From NCBI RefSeq assembly GCF_030070105.1, contig NZ_JASJOO010000004.1:52989-116988 (forward strand): 64,000 bases of DNA. The letters run 5' to 3'. The position numbers were made by a program, and so were the translations under genes. This stretch comes from Bermanella sp. WJH001 (GTDB taxonomy: Bacteria > Pseudomonadota > Gammaproteobacteria > Pseudomonadales > Oceanobacteraceae). Below are positions 27,943-36,992 of this stretch, one piece after another. Position 1 is the first letter of the stretch. Every line of letters starts with the position of its first letter. The notes under the pieces are model-generated. The model was not told the DNA's origin. It did no database searches and saw only the letters and a program-made list of their open reading frames with translations.

Positions 27943-28836
27943 CTAAACCGGCGCCATCTCTTTCAGTAGTGCCATAAAGTCTTTCATATAAACCGGTTGT
28001 GATTGCGGTAACGTCACCGCCGTCCAATGACGGTTTCCCCAAGGGACATCCAAGGGCTTCACACAAATAGCACCTTGTTGCCAAGCAGCCGCCGCCCAAT
28101 CTGCCAACACAGAAACCCCCATACCAGCATGGCACCACTCCACAATGGCTTCGGTTAAAGGAAATTCAGTTGTTTGTATATTATGAGTATCCACATGCTG
28201 AGCTAACCCCATAAACAGTTTTTGTTTTGCATTTGGGCACAGCAATAGGTTTTCACTTATTAATTCTTCTACTGATATTTTTTTATTGTTCGCAAGTGGA
28301 TGATCCTTGGCCATGACCACCACTAAACGATCTGAAAATAACTTATGATTTTGAAACGTCTCTTTTGCTGGAAACATTTTAATCGCAATATCCACATCCC
28401 CTTGTTCCAGTAGTTGCATGACATGGGTTGCGGCCTGAGAGTTCAATTCAACCTGAATGTCAGGGTACTGCTTTTTAAATTGAGGAATCACCCTAGGCAA
28501 CCACTGAAACGTGGTAATGCATTCTGTGCCGATGCGTAATGTGACCTTCTCTCCTTGGGCCATAACTTTAAGGTCATTGTGTAACTCAGTGATGCCAGCT
28601 AAAACGTCTTTGGCTGTTTGCAATACGCGACGCCCTGCAGCTGTGATCACTAATTTTTTGCCATGTCGTAAAAACAACTCATAACCCAGGGTATCTTCTA
28701 ATACTTTTAATTGGTGACTAAGCGCCGATTGGGTTAGATGTAAATGTTTTGCCGCAGCCGACATCCCCGTTGAATTGGCGAGTGCAGCAACCAATCTTAA
28801 ATGGCGAATCTCTAAACGCTTGAGTATTGCCGTCAC
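27943..28836 (-). CDS. LysR family transcriptional regulator, MetR-like
   Basis: A 297-residue LysR-type regulator. The N-terminal winged HTH is LEIRHLRLVAALANSTGMSA then AAKHLHLTQSALSHQLKVLE; the LTQSALSHQ recognition helix is shared with MetR. The effector domain follows from about residue 92. It is divergent from the broken GST gene across 124 nt that contain a perfect 17-nt palindrome of LysR T-N11-A type, so that gene is its probable target. No metE or metH is nearby, so regulation of methionine synthesis is not implied. Confidence 0.88.
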   Translation of the reverse strand: MTAILKRLEIRHLRLVAALANSTGMSAAAKHLHLTQSALSHQLKVLEDTLGYELFLRHGKKLVITAAGRRVLQTAKDVLAGITELHNDLKVMAQGEKVTLRIGTECITTFQWLPRVIPQFKKQYPDIQVELNSQAATHVMQLLEQGDVDIAIKMFPAKETFQNHKLFSDRLVVVMAKDHPLANNKKISVEELISENLLLCPNAKQKLFMGLAQHVDTHNIQTTEFPLTEAIVEWCHAGMGVSVLADWAAAAWQQGAICVKPLDVPWGNRHWTAVTLPQSQPVYMKDFMALLKEMAPV

Positions 28837-28863
28837 GTCACTTCCTTTACTTAAGCTAAATTC

Positions 28864-28880
28864 AATTAATATTATTAATT
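28864..28880. promoter_or_regulatory. Perfect AT-rich palindrome between lysR and the GST gene
   Basis: AATTAATA-T-TATTAATT, with T-N11-A spacing, sits about 28 nt from the lysR start and 81 nt from the GST start. This matches the usual position of a LysR-type operator. Confidence 0.55.
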
Positions 28881-28960
28881 AAAATTATGAAAACAATGAA
28901 TTAGTTTAATAAAAGTACCCAGCATACACTCAACAGCCTAATTCAAACAAGGATGAAACT

Positions 28961-29585
28961 ATGTACACCCTTTACTACTCACCATTCGCGTGTTCATTTG
29001 CCGTACATGCTGCATTAAAAAAAGTAGGCATTCCTTTCACTTTAGAAAAAGTCGACATTTATAAAAATGAGCATCTTTCACCTCAATACCTAGCACTCAA
29101 CCCAAATGCTCAAGTCCCTCTATTAATTCATGATGATGTCGCCATTACACAAGCCAGCGCAATCCTACTGTATCTTTCCGAGCGACACCCTGACGCGCAT
29201 CTGATGCCTAGCATGGATAGCCAAGATCGCGCCAAGGCTCTACAAACCCTATTTTATTTATCCAATACCGTGCATCCGTATTTTTAAGATTGTTCTACCC
29301 CAACGACTATCCACACAAGCACCGGAGGAAGTGAAAGCCCTAGGCATTAAAAACATCGAAAAAGCTTTGCATGCCCTTAATGAGAATCTCGCGACTCAGG
29401 ATTACTGCATCAGTAATACAGTATTCGGTCCGGATTATTATTGGTTAGCCATGTTGAATTGGACGATCCACCACAAGATAGATTTATCCTCTTATCAACA
29501 TATACATAGCTATTTAACAAAAATGCGTTCACGACCGGAAATTCAAATCACATTTGAGAAGGAAATGGAAAGCCTAACAATTTAA
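28961..29585 (+). pseudogene. Glutathione S-transferase gene broken by two frameshifts
   Basis: The first frame (28961-29287) encodes a thioredoxin-fold GST N-domain: MYTLYYSPFACSFAVHAALK, NAQVPLLIHDD and ASAILLYLSERHP. It stops at TAA in a T5 run. Adding one T there restores FLRLFYPNDYPHK, and adding one base near 29317 restores APEEVKALGIKNIEKA, which then runs to 29585 as the helical C-domain. Two single-base losses within about 33 nt thus disable an otherwise normal 207-residue GST. Sequencing error is possible for the T run but less so for both. It is divergent from the LysR gene. Confidence 0.85.
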
Positions 29586-29722
29586 AAAAAGTCAAAACAG
29601 CGAGCTTAAGTTACATTACAGAGCATAAAGGAGTCAGAAAATTCTAAGCACTCAGTAAATAGTTACGCGATCAAAGCGCTGCTCGCGTCGGGGAGAGCGC
29701 TTAGGATAAAATAATGGCTTAT

Positions 29723-30487
29723 CTAACCTTGCTTACTAATTTGATATTCCTTCGGCGTCATCCCCGCAAGTTTTCGAAACTCGCGGTTCATATGGGCTTG
29801 GTCTGAAAAGCCCGCTTGTGTGGCTAAATCCACCAAGCTCATGGTTGGGCATTCTCTAATGAAATGAATGGCTTGTCTGATGCGCATGAGTCGTTGGTAA
29901 TATTTTGGGGTAAAGCCAATTTGCGTTTTAAATTGGCGCTCTATTTGACGCAAACTCAGTGGTATGTGTTTTTCTATGCTTTGCAGTTCGACTTTATGAT
30001 CTATGTGACTAATAAAACTGGATAAGGCATTGTTTGATATGCCCTGTTTTATATTGAGCTGTAACCATTCACATAAACCAGTCAATCGATCAGCCTGAGA
30101 CAAGTTAAGTAATAATTTTAATAGCCCTTTTTCTGCTTGCGTATTTTGTGACTCTTGAGCGCCAGTTAAATCATCATCAAAGATTGTAAAATGATCTTTT
30201 GATTTTGCAGGATGAAATCGAAACCCAACCATTTCAACACCCGCCGATAGGGTGATAAATTGCGCCTCTTTTTTTACCGGTATCCAATGCAGCCCTTGTT
30301 GATAGGTTTGACCGTGATAAGTGATCTCACCTTTTAAAATAATAAATGCGCCGCTTGCCCCATCACTGAATAATGGTTTTGTCAGTGATGATGCATGAGC
30401 GGCTACCGACGCAGACCAAACAGCCTGAACTTGATAGCTCAACGGGCCATCCAGTTGAATTAATCTAAAGTCAAACGTCGTATTCAT
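29723..30487 (-). CDS. AraC family transcriptional regulator
   Basis: A 254-residue regulator with a DUF6597-like cupin-type N-domain (LIQLDGPLSYQVQAVWSA) and a C-terminal AraC pair of HTH motifs: LSLRQIERQFKTQIGFTPKY then SLVDLATQAGFSDQAHMNRE and FRKLAGMTPKEY. It begins 6 nt after the AhpD-like gene, so the two form an operon. Regulators of this layout often control the neighbouring small enzyme and respond to an unknown ligand. No target site was identified. Confidence 0.87.
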   Translation of the reverse strand: MNTTFDFRLIQLDGPLSYQVQAVWSASVAAHASSLTKPLFSDGASGAFIILKGEITYHGQTYQQGLHWIPVKKEAQFITLSAGVEMVGFRFHPAKSKDHFTIFDDDLTGAQESQNTQAEKGLLKLLLNLSQADRLTGLCEWLQLNIKQGISNNALSSFISHIDHKVELQSIEKHIPLSLRQIERQFKTQIGFTPKYYQRLMRIRQAIHFIRECPTMSLVDLATQAGFSDQAHMNREFRKLAGMTPKEYQISKQG

Positions 30488-30493
30488 AAAAAA

Positions 30494-30955
30494 CTAAATA
30501 GCCTTATAAGATCCCAGCTCAGGTTTAAACACCTTACAGATGCGATTCCAACTATTAATGGCATTGACCGCTATGGTTAAAATAACAATGCCCTGTTCAC
30601 CAAACCCTGCCACGGCGCGGGTATAAAAATCATCATCAACCGAATTACCCTTGGTTAAATGCTCGGTCCATTCTAAGGCCAATTGCTCTTGAGTAGAATA
30701 AAATGGCATGTCTCGCCATGCATTAAGCCCATATAGACGCTCAGGTGATTCACCCAGTTCATTGGCTTTATCGTGATGCATATCCAAACAAAAAGCACAT
30801 TGATTAATTTGTGATACACGCAGCTTAACCAGCTCTAATAAGTTAAGGGTTAACACCTCATGTGCAGAGCACTGTTGATTTAAGTAATTTTCTTGTTCTA
30901 TTAAAAGATTAATGGCTTCTGGTGCTTGCTGGTAGTAGTTAAGTCGATTATTCAT
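30494..30955 (-). CDS. AhpD-like carboxymuconolactone decarboxylase family protein
   Basis: The ATG at 30955 has GAGGGA about 5 nt upstream and starts MNNRLNYYQQAPEAINLLIE, which is the usual start of this subgroup; the longer frame adds 9 residues. The product is 153 residues. The redox motif is INQCAFCLDMHHDKA, a CxxC-x3-H as in AhpD alkylhydroperoxidase. These proteins detoxify peroxides or have unassigned redox roles. It is co-transcribed with the AraC regulator downstream. Confidence 0.88.
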   Translation of the reverse strand: MNNRLNYYQQAPEAINLLIEQENYLNQQCSAHEVLTLNLLELVKLRVSQINQCAFCLDMHHDKANELGESPERLYGLNAWRDMPFYSTQEQLALEWTEHLTKGNSVDDDFYTRAVAGFGEQGIVILTIAVNAINSWNRICKVFKPELGSYKAI

Positions 30956-31113
30956 AAATCCCTCGATTTGTGTGATGAACAAAAAGAAAAATAAACAAAT
31001 TCAAAGCAACATTATTGAATATTTCCGACATTTTAACGATATTCATAATAAGTATAATGAACGTAATGTGATTACAGCCCAATATACATAATACATAACG
31101 GTCACAGGCTCAC

Positions 31114-31272
31114 TTTACGAGGGCCACGCCCGATAAACCATATAACTCTATGTACGAGGGTGCCCCGCGCCCGATCAACCATATAACTCTATGTACGAGG
31201 GTGCCCCGCGCCCGATCAACCATACAACCCAATGTACGAGGGTGCCCCGTGCCCGATCAACCATACTTAACC
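31114..31272. repeat. 41-nt tandem repeat, about 3.8 copies
   Basis: Units start at 31114 (degenerate, 37 nt), 31151, 31192 and 31233. Units 2 and 3 differ at 3 of 41 positions. Each full unit contains GGGTGC-CCC-GCGCCC, a 6-bp hairpin with a 3-nt loop. There are no unique spacers, so it is not a CRISPR array. It fills most of the 341-nt gap between the AhpD-like gene and the next minus-strand gene; the rest of the gap (30956-31113) is AT-rich and likely holds the promoter of the AhpD-like gene. Confidence 0.9.
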
Positions 31273-31296
31273 CGCGTTTTTTATTATTGAGAAGAT

Positions 31297-31593
31297 TTAA
31301 TCTTTAAATTTTGAACGCTTTTTTATGTGTTTACTTGGCTTAATCTCTTTACCCTTAAGATAATAAAAAATAGCGAATATCACTAAAAATATAACCGCAA
31401 TGATCAGCCAGCTATCTTCATCTGAATGACTTCCAGATGAGCCAGAACCAATCGTTCCATACCTCATAGGTAATGAGACTGATACCTGCATATAGGTATC
31501 AGTCATAAATTGGAACATGGCTTGTAAAAAACAGGTTAATACTTCATACATTAGTTTTATTATCAATTCATCAAAGACTAAATAATCAAGCAT
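31297..31593 (-). CDS. Small single-span membrane protein, unknown
   Basis: A 98-residue protein with a hydrophobic N-terminal half, a Gly/Ser-rich linker (GTIGSGSSGSHSDEDS), one strong membrane span (WLIIAVIFLVIFAIFYYL) and a basic tail KPSKHIKKRSKFKD. The start is uncertain: the ATG at 31593 overlaps the upstream gene by 8 nt, while an ATG at 31551 would give 84 residues. No family was recognised. It is probably in one operon with the four-span protein upstream. Confidence 0.55.
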   Translation of the reverse strand: MLDYLVFDELIIKLMYEVLTCFLQAMFQFMTDTYMQVSVSLPMRYGTIGSGSSGSHSDEDSWLIIAVIFLVIFAIFYYLKGKEIKPSKHIKKRSKFKD

Positions 31594-31996
31594 TATTAGA
31601 GCGATTATATTTGTTTAAGCCAATAAACACCCACGTAAAAAACAACATAAAAACAAAGTCATTTAATCCGTAAACGCTATAAAATAAACCGGCAAATAGG
31701 TCTTTTTCATAAACAGAGCCTAAACTATTGGCCGACAACCAATTTACCCACACAACTCCATAGATTAATTTTTCTAAGGCAAATGCACCTGCCAACCACT
31801 TTATATTTGTATTAAGATTAGCCGCTGCAAGATAAGCAATGCCCCACATGATGATCATGAGTAGACCAAAATTAGACATCACTACAGGGTCGGCATCGTT
31901 TATTGCCTCATTGGTAAAACCACGTGAAAAAAGTAATACACTGAAGTTCATCAGCGCCGCTAAAATAAAGCCGTTTTTTATTATTGTTTGATTCAT
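31586..31996 (-). CDS. Small four-span membrane protein, unknown
   Basis: A 136-residue protein with about four hydrophobic segments (residues 10-25, 43-60, 68-85 and 108-128). It begins MNQTIIKNGFILAALMNFSV. No catalytic motif is visible and no family is named with confidence. It overlaps the next small membrane protein gene by 8 nt, suggesting joint translation. Confidence 0.65.
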   Translation of the reverse strand: MNQTIIKNGFILAALMNFSVLLFSRGFTNEAINDADPVVMSNFGLLMIIMWGIAYLAAANLNTNIKWLAGAFALEKLIYGVVWVNWLSANSLGSVYEKDLFAGLFYSVYGLNDFVFMLFFTWVFIGLNKYNRSNNA

Positions 31997-32107
31997 AGAG
32001 TTCGTCTTTGTTTATTGATGCATAACAATCATCAGTGCCATGCTGAATAATTATTGGTTGTATCTAATAGTACATCATTTAGTGGTTTTTACGGTAAAGT
32101 ATGATGT

Positions 32108-34345
32108 TTAGAAGTTCTTGCCTAGGTAAAAATAAAACGCATCGGTATCTTCATGATTACGACCATAACCCAATGCCACTGGACCAAGAGAGGTATCCGC
32201 CCCTAAATAAAGTGAACCGGATACAACAAAGTCGTTATGATTAATGTTTTGCTCTTGCTGCCAAACATTCCCCGATTCAAGACTTAAGCCTAAATACAAA
32301 GGCAGGCTTTCAAGTAAGAATAAACTTCGGCCTAAATCAAATTGATAAATAGCCGCAGTAAACGCTTTTTTAGTGCCTACTAATGCATCTTTTTGATAGC
32401 CAGATAAATTTAAAAAACCACCTAGATAAGAGATATAAATACTTTCATTTTTATCTTCGGTGAAGGCTTCTGAATACGCCGCTTTTGCTACAAACGCATG
32501 ATTGCCAAAATTCACCGCACTTTTCCAACTTAGATCAACCACAAGTGATTGAATGGCATTTGAATTAGATTGTTTTTCAATGACACTATGATCATCCACC
32601 TCTTCATTTCTAAAATAGGAACTAAATGACAAATACGTGCCTTGCGTAGGAAAATTAATGCTGTCTAAGGTATCAAAGCCAAATTTTAAATAGCCACCAT
32701 AGGTTAGATAATTAATGCTGCCTTCAAGAAATATAGGGTCACTAAACTTACCAAGATCTGTGGTTAGGCCTAATTCTACAAACCCTTCTTTAATATAGTT
32801 ATAGCCAATGCCCTGTGAAATAGAATGATACTGATGATCAATAGGAATCAAGGGATTATTAGGCACATAAAGGTTGAGTTTGAATGACTTATAAAGATAA
32901 CGGCTACTGCTGTAGAAGTGCCTTGTAATATCAAGTGGCCAATAAAATTCGGTATCAAAAGAGCGCTGCGTGCCCATCTCGAGTTCTGAGCGTAACTCAC
33001 CACCATTGGCTGTTAAATTGCCCATGGTATAGGCAATATCAAAATTCAAATCTGAATTACTATCAAGGTCATCTTCCCAGCCGATCCCAAATTGTAAAAA
33101 GTTTGGTCCCCATGACTTTTCTTCTGCAATCACTCGAAGTGTTTTTTGTTCATCTTCTATGATCGTCAGTGCTTCAACTCGCTGAAATTTATCAATTGAA
33201 TATACACGATCAATGGCTTGGGTAATTTGTATGGCGTCATTTTTTTTATCAAGTTCGATATTTAGATTATCCAATATTAACTCATCAGAAATAGACGATG
33301 TTTTATATAAGGTAATGGCATTAACTGGTTTATCGATACGAGACACTAAACGCTGACGATCCGTTTTTACTTGTGCGAGATAGTGGTCGTACTCAGCTGT
33401 ATCTAAACTTAACTTGATTAGCTGTTTGCCGTGTTGCTTGGCTGCTTGCTCACCTCTGTTTATTCCAACTTCTATGGTGCTCCAGTCGGTGGTCGATAAG
33501 CCATCTATATCGGGCTTAATTAACAAGTCTTGATCTGACAATAGAGATCTTTGTTCAATGGTGTTGCTGCTTGTTAGAAATGACGATAGCTGAGAGATAA
33601 TGGCAAAGGTACTTTTTAAAGCGGCTTTGGGTTGTAAATCACTGCCGATATCAACTGCGATAATAATATCTGCACCCATATCGCGCACCACATCCACAGG
33701 TAGGTTTTTGGTGATGCCACCATCAACTAATACTAAACCGTTAATTTCTTCTGGTGCCAGTGCACCTGGAATACTCGAGGAGGCTCGCATGGCTGCAAAC
33801 AAGCTGCCTTTATCAATCACAACCGATTGATAGCTCACAAGGTCGGTTGCAATCGCACGGTAAGGAATGGCCAAATCATCAAAGCTTTCAAAATTAGGGT
33901 GCTCCCCTATGGCTTCTCGCAATAATTTTGTGGCACCTTGACCATACAATAAACCACTTGGCATTTTAATTTGATAATCTTTGACACCCATTTCTAATGG
34001 GATATTAAATTGATCTTTTTGTTGTTTAATTCGCCACGGTAAATCTTGCCTTGGAATTTGATCTGAGTATCCGTGCGCCCATGGCGTAGACAGCATAATG
34101 GCTTCTATTTCATCAGCCCGTAAACCCGTTGCATACATGCCACCAATCACCGATCCAATACTGGTGCCGGCAATGTAATCAATGGGAATATTATGTTGCT
34201 CCAGTACCTTTAATACGCCGATATGAGCACTGCCCTTTGCGCCACCGCCACCTAACGCTAGACCAATTTTAGGGCGTGCAATCGTACTCGCACTTATCAA
34301 ACATAAGGCGATCACTAAAATAATATGTCGAGTTACAAAGGTCAT
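32108..34345 (-). CDS. Patatin-like phospholipase with C-terminal outer-membrane barrel (PlpD type)
   Basis: A 745-residue protein of the type Vd (PlpD) layout: a signal peptide (1-23), a patatin domain (about 25-240), a POTRA-like linker (about 345-410) and an Omp85-type 16-strand barrel ending in FYFYLGKNF. The catalytic dyad is visible: oxyanion loop GGGGAKG (32-38), nucleophile Ser62 in GTSIG, and Asp208 in DGG. PlpD-like proteins are thought to place a lipase at or beyond the outer membrane. The gene stands alone. Whether the passenger is released is unknown. Confidence 0.9.
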   Translation of the reverse strand: MTFVTRHIILVIALCLISASTIARPKIGLALGGGGAKGSAHIGVLKVLEQHNIPIDYIAGTSIGSVIGGMYATGLRADEIEAIMLSTPWAHGYSDQIPRQDLPWRIKQQKDQFNIPLEMGVKDYQIKMPSGLLYGQGATKLLREAIGEHPNFESFDDLAIPYRAIATDLVSYQSVVIDKGSLFAAMRASSSIPGALAPEEINGLVLVDGGITKNLPVDVVRDMGADIIIAVDIGSDLQPKAALKSTFAIISQLSSFLTSSNTIEQRSLLSDQDLLIKPDIDGLSTTDWSTIEVGINRGEQAAKQHGKQLIKLSLDTAEYDHYLAQVKTDRQRLVSRIDKPVNAITLYKTSSISDELILDNLNIELDKKNDAIQITQAIDRVYSIDKFQRVEALTIIEDEQKTLRVIAEEKSWGPNFLQFGIGWEDDLDSNSDLNFDIAYTMGNLTANGGELRSELEMGTQRSFDTEFYWPLDITRHFYSSSRYLYKSFKLNLYVPNNPLIPIDHQYHSISQGIGYNYIKEGFVELGLTTDLGKFSDPIFLEGSINYLTYGGYLKFGFDTLDSINFPTQGTYLSFSSYFRNEEVDDHSVIEKQSNSNAIQSLVVDLSWKSAVNFGNHAFVAKAAYSEAFTEDKNESIYISYLGGFLNLSGYQKDALVGTKKAFTAAIYQFDLGRSLFLLESLPLYLGLSLESGNVWQQEQNINHNDFVVSGSLYLGADTSLGPVALGYGRNHEDTDAFYFYLGKNF

Positions 34346-34653
34346 ATGGCACTTACAAGGTAGACATTAGATTTATATTTATCATGCATTAACACGATAT
34401 TTAATACTTGAATTGAAAAACAATACCATTGAACGATGCCCCTGAAAACACAGTGGTACTCATCTTATATTCTGATCAGACAATCATGCATAATAAGTCG
34501 CCCGCGCCACAAAGCGGATAAAACAAGCATTTATATGAGCCCCTTAAAAAAGATTGTGAAAAGCAATACTTATCACTCATAAGCCCGTAAAGTACATCCA
34601 CCATACATAACGACCTTCTCTACTGACCAGAGAATGGATTAAGAGAAGTGATA
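34346..34653. other. Gene-free stretch
   Basis: The 308 nt between the divergent patatin gene and the small gene at 34654 are AT-rich. No repeat, RNA gene or confident promoter was recognised. Confidence 0.5.
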
Positions 34654-34935
34654 ATGAACATAGATAAAGCCACAAAGCTTATTGCGAAACGGGTTAAAAA
34701 AGGGTTGCAAGGTTACCCTAGCGTAACCATACAATACTTTGGTGATTCGAATGAATGTGCCAGTGAAGTCGTCATTGGTTTTACCGAAGAAGAAGGTATC
34801 GCCATTCAAGCCCAATCTTTCTCAAGTAAAAGTGATGCCCGATTCGATGAAACCATTCAAACCACTTTACTAAAAATCATTGAACGCTCCGATGCAAAAA
34901 CCGTAATAGAAGTTGCCGGTATCACCGTTAAATAA
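34654..34935 (+). CDS. Small hypothetical protein, 93 aa
   Basis: The ATG at 34654 has AGAGAAG about 5 nt upstream and is preferred to a GTG two codons earlier. The sequence begins MNIDKATKLIAKRVKKGLQG and has a mixed alpha/beta look with no Cys, signal peptide or membrane span. ASEVVIGFTEEEGIAIQAQS may form paired strands. No family was recognised. It is a free-standing gene. Confidence 0.6.
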   Translation: MNIDKATKLIAKRVKKGLQGYPSVTIQYFGDSNECASEVVIGFTEEEGIAIQAQSFSSKSDARFDETIQTTLLKIIERSDAKTVIEVAGITVK

Positions 34936-35053
34936 TCTTAGTCTCAATTAAAAGCTCGATAATTGATTTCTACCGTTAGACTAATGAGTCATATACCTAT
35001 TAAAACTCTTTATTTAGCGTAGTATGGCCCATTGTCGATCATAGTATGCATTC

Positions 35054-35341
35054 ATGACCATCCCCATTAATGATATCACCCCAAAAGAGGTTGCTTGCTC
35101 AATATGCAAAGCCGCTTGTTGCCGCTTAGAAGTCATGATTATTACCGATACCGGAGTGCCTGAGCAGCATATTGCCTATGATAAGTGGGGCGGCGAAACC
35201 ATGCTGCGCTTAGACGATGGCTGGTGCTCAGCGTTAGATCGACAAACATTCATGTGTACGATTTACGAAAATCGACCTTGGATCTGTCGTGAGTTTGAGA
35301 TGGGATCGTATGAGTGCCATGATCAATTTGAGGCGAAATAA
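35054..35341 (+). CDS. YkgJ family Cys-cluster protein
   Basis: A 95-residue protein with the YkgJ/UPF0153 metal-binding pattern: CSICKAACC at the N-terminus, then WCSALDRQTFMC and ICREF, with a last Cys near the C-terminus. Such proteins are presumed to bind zinc or an iron-sulfur cluster, with no known reaction. A second, more distant member lies at 40665-41063. Its stop nearly abuts the GlxA-like gene on the other strand. Confidence 0.83.
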   Translation: MTIPINDITPKEVACSICKAACCRLEVMIITDTGVPEQHIAYDKWGGETMLRLDDGWCSALDRQTFMCTIYENRPWICREFEMGSYECHDQFEAK

Positions 35342-35347
35342 AACCGA

Positions 35348-36352
35348 TTACATTGATGATGCCTGATCCGTATGATGATTAAAGCTGCTTCTATAGTCCA
35401 CAGGCCTCTCCCCCACTGCTCTTTTAAATACTTTGCGAAATGCATTAGTATCTTGATACCCCACTTGCAAGGCAATACAGTCAATATTTAGCTCACTGGT
35501 TCTTAGTAGCTCTTTCGCTTTATCCACTCTTTTTTTATGTAAAAATGCCAACGGTGTAGAGTTGGTTTTTTGTTTGTACCTGCGCATTAATGTACGCGGT
35601 GTCACACACATAGCAGATGATAGACTTTCAAGTGAATAACGTTGATCTAGATGCTCTGTTAACCAAGATTCTACTTTTTCAATAAACGGGGATTTTGTAG
35701 TGGCATAAAACGATTGATCTATAAATTTTGTTTGATTCTGGCCAACCCCTGGGGTCAATGTGATGTTCTGGGTTTTACTGGCAATGCTTTGGTCTAGATG
35801 CTTTTTTATAAAATAAAACGCCAACTCATGAATTGACGAAAACGCCCCTGTGGTCATGATGTTTTTATCTTCAACCAATACCTTACTGGTATCAACCTTC
35901 ACTTTGGGATAAAAACGTTTTAAGCGTGATTCAAACAACCATGAGGTAGTGGCGTTTTTATCATTTAGCAATCCTGCTTCACCTAATAAAAATGCACCCA
36001 CACAATTACCAGCAATCAATATGTTTTGTTTATGTAAGCGCTTTAATAGTTTTATCTCTTTTTGAAAATCCTGCATAAAACGTTGTAAACCTTGCTGCTG
36101 GGTAAACATAAAACCCGGTATCACGATTGCGTCAAACCTGACCTGATTGACCGCTTTAGTATGCACACTTATATCACCGGCAAGGCTCACGGTTGCGCCA
36201 TCAACACTCACCAGTTCAACGTCGATGCCTGGCTTGTTTTCATGCCTTGCTATTTCATTCGCAAACGCAATTAAGTCACGAAAAGAAAACAGGCTTGAGG
36301 ACAAGCAATTCTCATATGCCAGCAAGGCAATAGTGTAGTTGGGTTTCTTCAT
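35348..36352 (-). CDS. GlxA family AraC-type regulator with DJ-1-like N-domain
   Basis: A 334-residue regulator when started at the ATG at 36352 (MKKPNYTIALLAYENCLSSS), where the family starts; the longer frame adds 15 residues read through a palindrome. The N-terminal DJ-1/PfpI-like domain has IAGNCVGAFLLGEAGLL around the nucleophile elbow Cys. The C-terminal AraC domain has YSLESLSSAMCVTPRTLMRR and ALQVGYQDTNAFRKVFKRAV. It is divergent from a MAPEG gene across a 39-nt inverted repeat that ends 8 nt upstream of this start, so autoregulation is likely. Confidence 0.87.
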   Translation of the reverse strand: MKKPNYTIALLAYENCLSSSLFSFRDLIAFANEIARHENKPGIDVELVSVDGATVSLAGDISVHTKAVNQVRFDAIVIPGFMFTQQQGLQRFMQDFQKEIKLLKRLHKQNILIAGNCVGAFLLGEAGLLNDKNATTSWLFESRLKRFYPKVKVDTSKVLVEDKNIMTTGAFSSIHELAFYFIKKHLDQSIASKTQNITLTPGVGQNQTKFIDQSFYATTKSPFIEKVESWLTEHLDQRYSLESLSSAMCVTPRTLMRRYKQKTNSTPLAFLHKKRVDKAKELLRTSELNIDCIALQVGYQDTNAFRKVFKRAVGERPVDYRSSFNHHTDQASSM

Positions 36353-36359
36353 GGCCTTA

Positions 36360-36398
36360 ATTGTCAGTATTAACATATTATATGTCAATACTGACAAT
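36360..36398. promoter_or_regulatory. 39-nt inverted repeat in the glxA-like/MAPEG intergenic region
   Basis: Two 18-nt arms (36360-36377 and 36381-36398) match at 17 of 18 positions around a TTA centre. The core contains a TATAAT-like element on the minus strand. It is a strong operator candidate for the divergent pair. Confidence 0.75.
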
Positions 36399-36457
36399 CA
36401 TCAGCTGCCATCAATACGCATATGATGTAGGCTTATTCAATCCATAAGGTGTAAACA

Positions 36458-36883
36458 ATGACCCCTACACAAATGTTGGTTTTAGCATGTGCCAGTCAAG
36501 CGTTGCTGACCCTCACCGTATGTATGGTGATGCTGATTCATCGAGTCATGCTGATGAAAAAGATTCGTCTTCATCCTCAGGCCGTGGCTTTATCCGCTGA
36601 TCGTCTTAAACATTATAAAGACACGCGACTGTCCGATAATTACAACCACTTATTTGAGCTGCCTGTGCTCTTTTATGTATTGTGCTTAGTGGCCATCATT
36701 TGCCAGCATGTGCCTCACTGGTTAGTGGTGATGGCTTGGGGATTTGTGATTTCTCGCATCATTCATAGTGTGATTCAATGCACTTACAATCGAGTAATAC
36801 ATCGTTTTAGCGTTTTCACCCTTGGTTTATTGTTATTAATCACTATGTGGTTGGGGTTTGTTATTTCATATGTCATTCAGTAA
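36458..36883 (+). CDS. MAPEG family membrane protein
   Basis: A 141-residue four-span membrane protein. The MAPEG signature is clear in SDNYNHLFELPVLFYVLCLV and in the later block RIIHSVIQCTYNRVIHRF. MAPEG proteins include membrane glutathione transferases and eicosanoid enzymes; bacterial members are mostly unassigned. Expression probably depends on the divergent GlxA-like regulator through the shared palindrome. Confidence 0.88.
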   Translation: MTPTQMLVLACASQALLTLTVCMVMLIHRVMLMKKIRLHPQAVALSADRLKHYKDTRLSDNYNHLFELPVLFYVLCLVAIICQHVPHWLVVMAWGFVISRIIHSVIQCTYNRVIHRFSVFTLGLLLLITMWLGFVISYVIQ

Positions 36884-36992
36884 TCGGATTAAGATTTTCA
36901 GTAAATGAAATGACTTTATTTTTATTGCCATAAATTAACCTTCTTTACCCCTAAATTGGCGCGTAAAACCTTAGTCATTTTTTTGTAATCCT

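Noticed and set aside
29281..29331. Programmed frameshift in the GST gene
   Set aside because: Two separate -1 events with no slippery heptamer or pseudoknot; ordinary decay or sequence error is simpler.
31114..31272. Possible CRISPR array
   Set aside because: The 41-nt units are contiguous with no unique spacers and no cas genes nearby.
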